Assembly (NCBI GenBank): GCA_018340805.1
Contig: JACMZG010000008.1
Location: 17,576,674 to 17,640,673 of the forward strand
Direction: 5' to 3'
Length of the DNA stretch: 64,000 nucleotides
DNA from: Microvelia longipes
Lineage: Eukaryota; Arthropoda; Insecta; Hemiptera; Veliidae
Positions within the stretch are counted from its first letter, which is position 1; each line of letters opens with the position of its first letter. The position numbers and the translations under genes are program-made. Under the pieces are notes generated by a model that worked only from the letters and a program-made list of their open reading frames with translations, was not told where the DNA came from and searched no databases. Below, piece by piece: positions 62,600 through 64,000 of the stretch.

Positions 62600-63520
62600 T
62601 AGATAAAGAAACCTGGTTAAGATCGTTAGACACTAACTAATTTAATTTTAGTGAATTCCTACAAAAAAATTAGCTACTTTTATAAGTTTTACAACGTAGA
62701 TAATTTATAAAGCAAAATAAGAACGTTAAATTGTTGCTTTTTATTTTTGGAGAGAGAGGTTAACAGCAAATTGTCTAAACCCTTCAACTACTTCCTAAAA
62801 TTATAATTAACAGTTAAATATAATAAACATCGTAAAATGTTCAAACAAAAAATATTTTCGCGTTATGAAAAACTACACCTGTTCCAGCTCGTTTGCTCAT
62901 ATTAATTATTATATTAATATAAAATTATAAACGTATAAATTAAACGTGTATTTAAAACTTGCTAATTATTCCATTCCGTATGCATTTTTAGTTTGCTTGA
63001 AACATGAACTTGATAATCTGTGCAAAATATATTATAATTGATAATATAATGTTACTAACTACAAACTAATTACTTACTTGTGGAGATGTAGCTAAACCAT
63101 CCTCACTTTGATTTAAATTATTTACTGACGCTGAAAGAAAAACACTGCTAAAAAGCCTTGGTTCAAAATTCATCATTTTTCATTTCGAATATGTGCTGTA
63201 TTCCTTTTTGAACTGACCTTCGCATCACCAATCTTATTGACATTTTATTTTGTTTTCACCCAGTGAGTTTGTGACGTTCAATATCTTCATTTTTATTGCT
63301 TAAAATTATAAATAAATTTGATTTTAGTATAAACCTTATAGGAATAGATTTGCTAACAAAAACCAAATTGAATTTGTATGCTTGATGTCGAAAATCTAAT
63401 TAAAATATTGCACTGTGAAAAATTCCCAGTCCCTAATTTATTATTGACAAGACTTTTTGTTTTATTTATCACAATTGTTTAAATAAAGGATTCAGTTTAT
63501 CAAGAAGTAGTTGTATAATT
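62600..63520. other. No feature recognised
   Basis: AT-rich, no open frame of note. Confidence 0.45.
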
Positions 63521-63527
63521 TTATTTT

Positions 63528-63722
63528 TAATTGGATTTGCTATGCTCATCATCCATCTTCACTTATTCAGACCAGCTTCGCTCGTCCTAAAAATTTTGAA
63601 ATCAACACGTTTGGTTTTGTTTGTTCGTCTCCATCCGTTTTATACCCAGCGGTCACGGTCACCTGTCTAGAGTGGACTAGGCTCAATTCTTTTTGGCATA
63701 AGTAGTCCCAACAAAACTGAAT
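63528..63722 (-). repeat. Worn family A tail and 5S-like segment, minus strand
   Basis: TTTGCTATGCTCATCATCC, CAGCTTCGCTCGTCCT, CAGCGGTCACGGTCACCTGT, GACTAGGCTCAATTC and CCCAACAAAACTG, in the reversed order of tail then 5S segment. The body is absent. Confidence 0.65.
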
Positions 63723-64000
63723 ACATCAAGCCGTTAATAAACGACTCTTGATAACTTAATTCTTGCAGAAAGGAATACACTAGTCCCGTATTTCGAATCA
63801 ACTTGGTGTTTTATTTAAACGCATGCACGTAAAATTAAACTTATGCTAATGATAAATGAAACGTTGGACATTTTATAGTTTTAGAGCAGATTTTGGAAAA
63901 ATAACCATAGTTTTATATTACGTTTTAGAAACATGTACGTAAAGCCATGTTGTAATGCAACAAGTAGTAATACTGCTTAGGATTGCTGAGTAAGGAAGCG

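Overview
This window looks like eukaryotic nuclear DNA, probably from an arthropod and plausibly an insect. It is strongly AT-rich. It has long (TA)n arrays, many minisatellites, several tRNA- or 5S-derived short retroelement-like repeats, and worn remains of at least five animal transposon classes. I found no intact host protein-coding gene, no intact rRNA or tRNA gene, and nothing bacterial. Most long reading frames are translations of simple repeats. I cannot support a species or order. All positions were read by eye, so repeat boundaries may be off by some bases.

Two dispersed families dominate. Family A (about 720 bp) has at least nine substantial copies: 1-720, 12911-13740, 23603-24325, 38005-38387, 39001-39310, 48543-49255, 50901-51697, 51991-52609 and 58505-59256 (minus), plus fragments. 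It carries a segment recognisable as the internal promoter half of 5S rRNA and a tail with reiterated GAGCGAAGCGAG motifs. Family B (14814-16345, 30535-31175, 59393-61085, with relatives at 740-1121 and 56000-56225) carries long inverted arms around a 122-bp spacer and a (TA)n array at a fixed place. The spacer lies in opposite orientation in two copies. A and B share, in opposite orientation, a core with TGACGTCA and TGACTCAGCA. At 4573-6216 a circularly permuted family A unit forms a giant inverted repeat.

Region by region: 1-9 kb holds A and B copies, a GC-rich minisatellite, the foldback and a TA-flanked inverted-repeat element (6953-7742). 9-14 kb holds simple repeats and a broken A copy. 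14.8-16.3 kb is family B. 19-21 kb is a Helitron relic with a tRNA-type SINE inside. 21.4-22.3 kb is a Tigger/pogo-like element that keeps only the DNA-binding part of its transposase. 24.4 and 45.6-46.2 kb are 3' ends of non-LTR retrotransposons. 28.0-28.8 kb is a Mutator-like transposase relic. 32.1-34.4 kb is a Penelope-like element on the minus strand with two terminal repeats, each with a hammerhead ribozyme core. 46.6-47.2 and 54.9-55.5 kb are two copies of a compound inverted-repeat unit. A third, well-formed hammerhead ribozyme lies at 57320-57383 beside a perfect 44-bp-arm hairpin.

The DNA therefore reads as a transposon graveyard. The most interesting biology is RNA- and structure-based: hammerhead ribozymes, 5S-promoter-bearing repeats, flip-oriented inverted repeats, and a mobile bZIP-type binding core.
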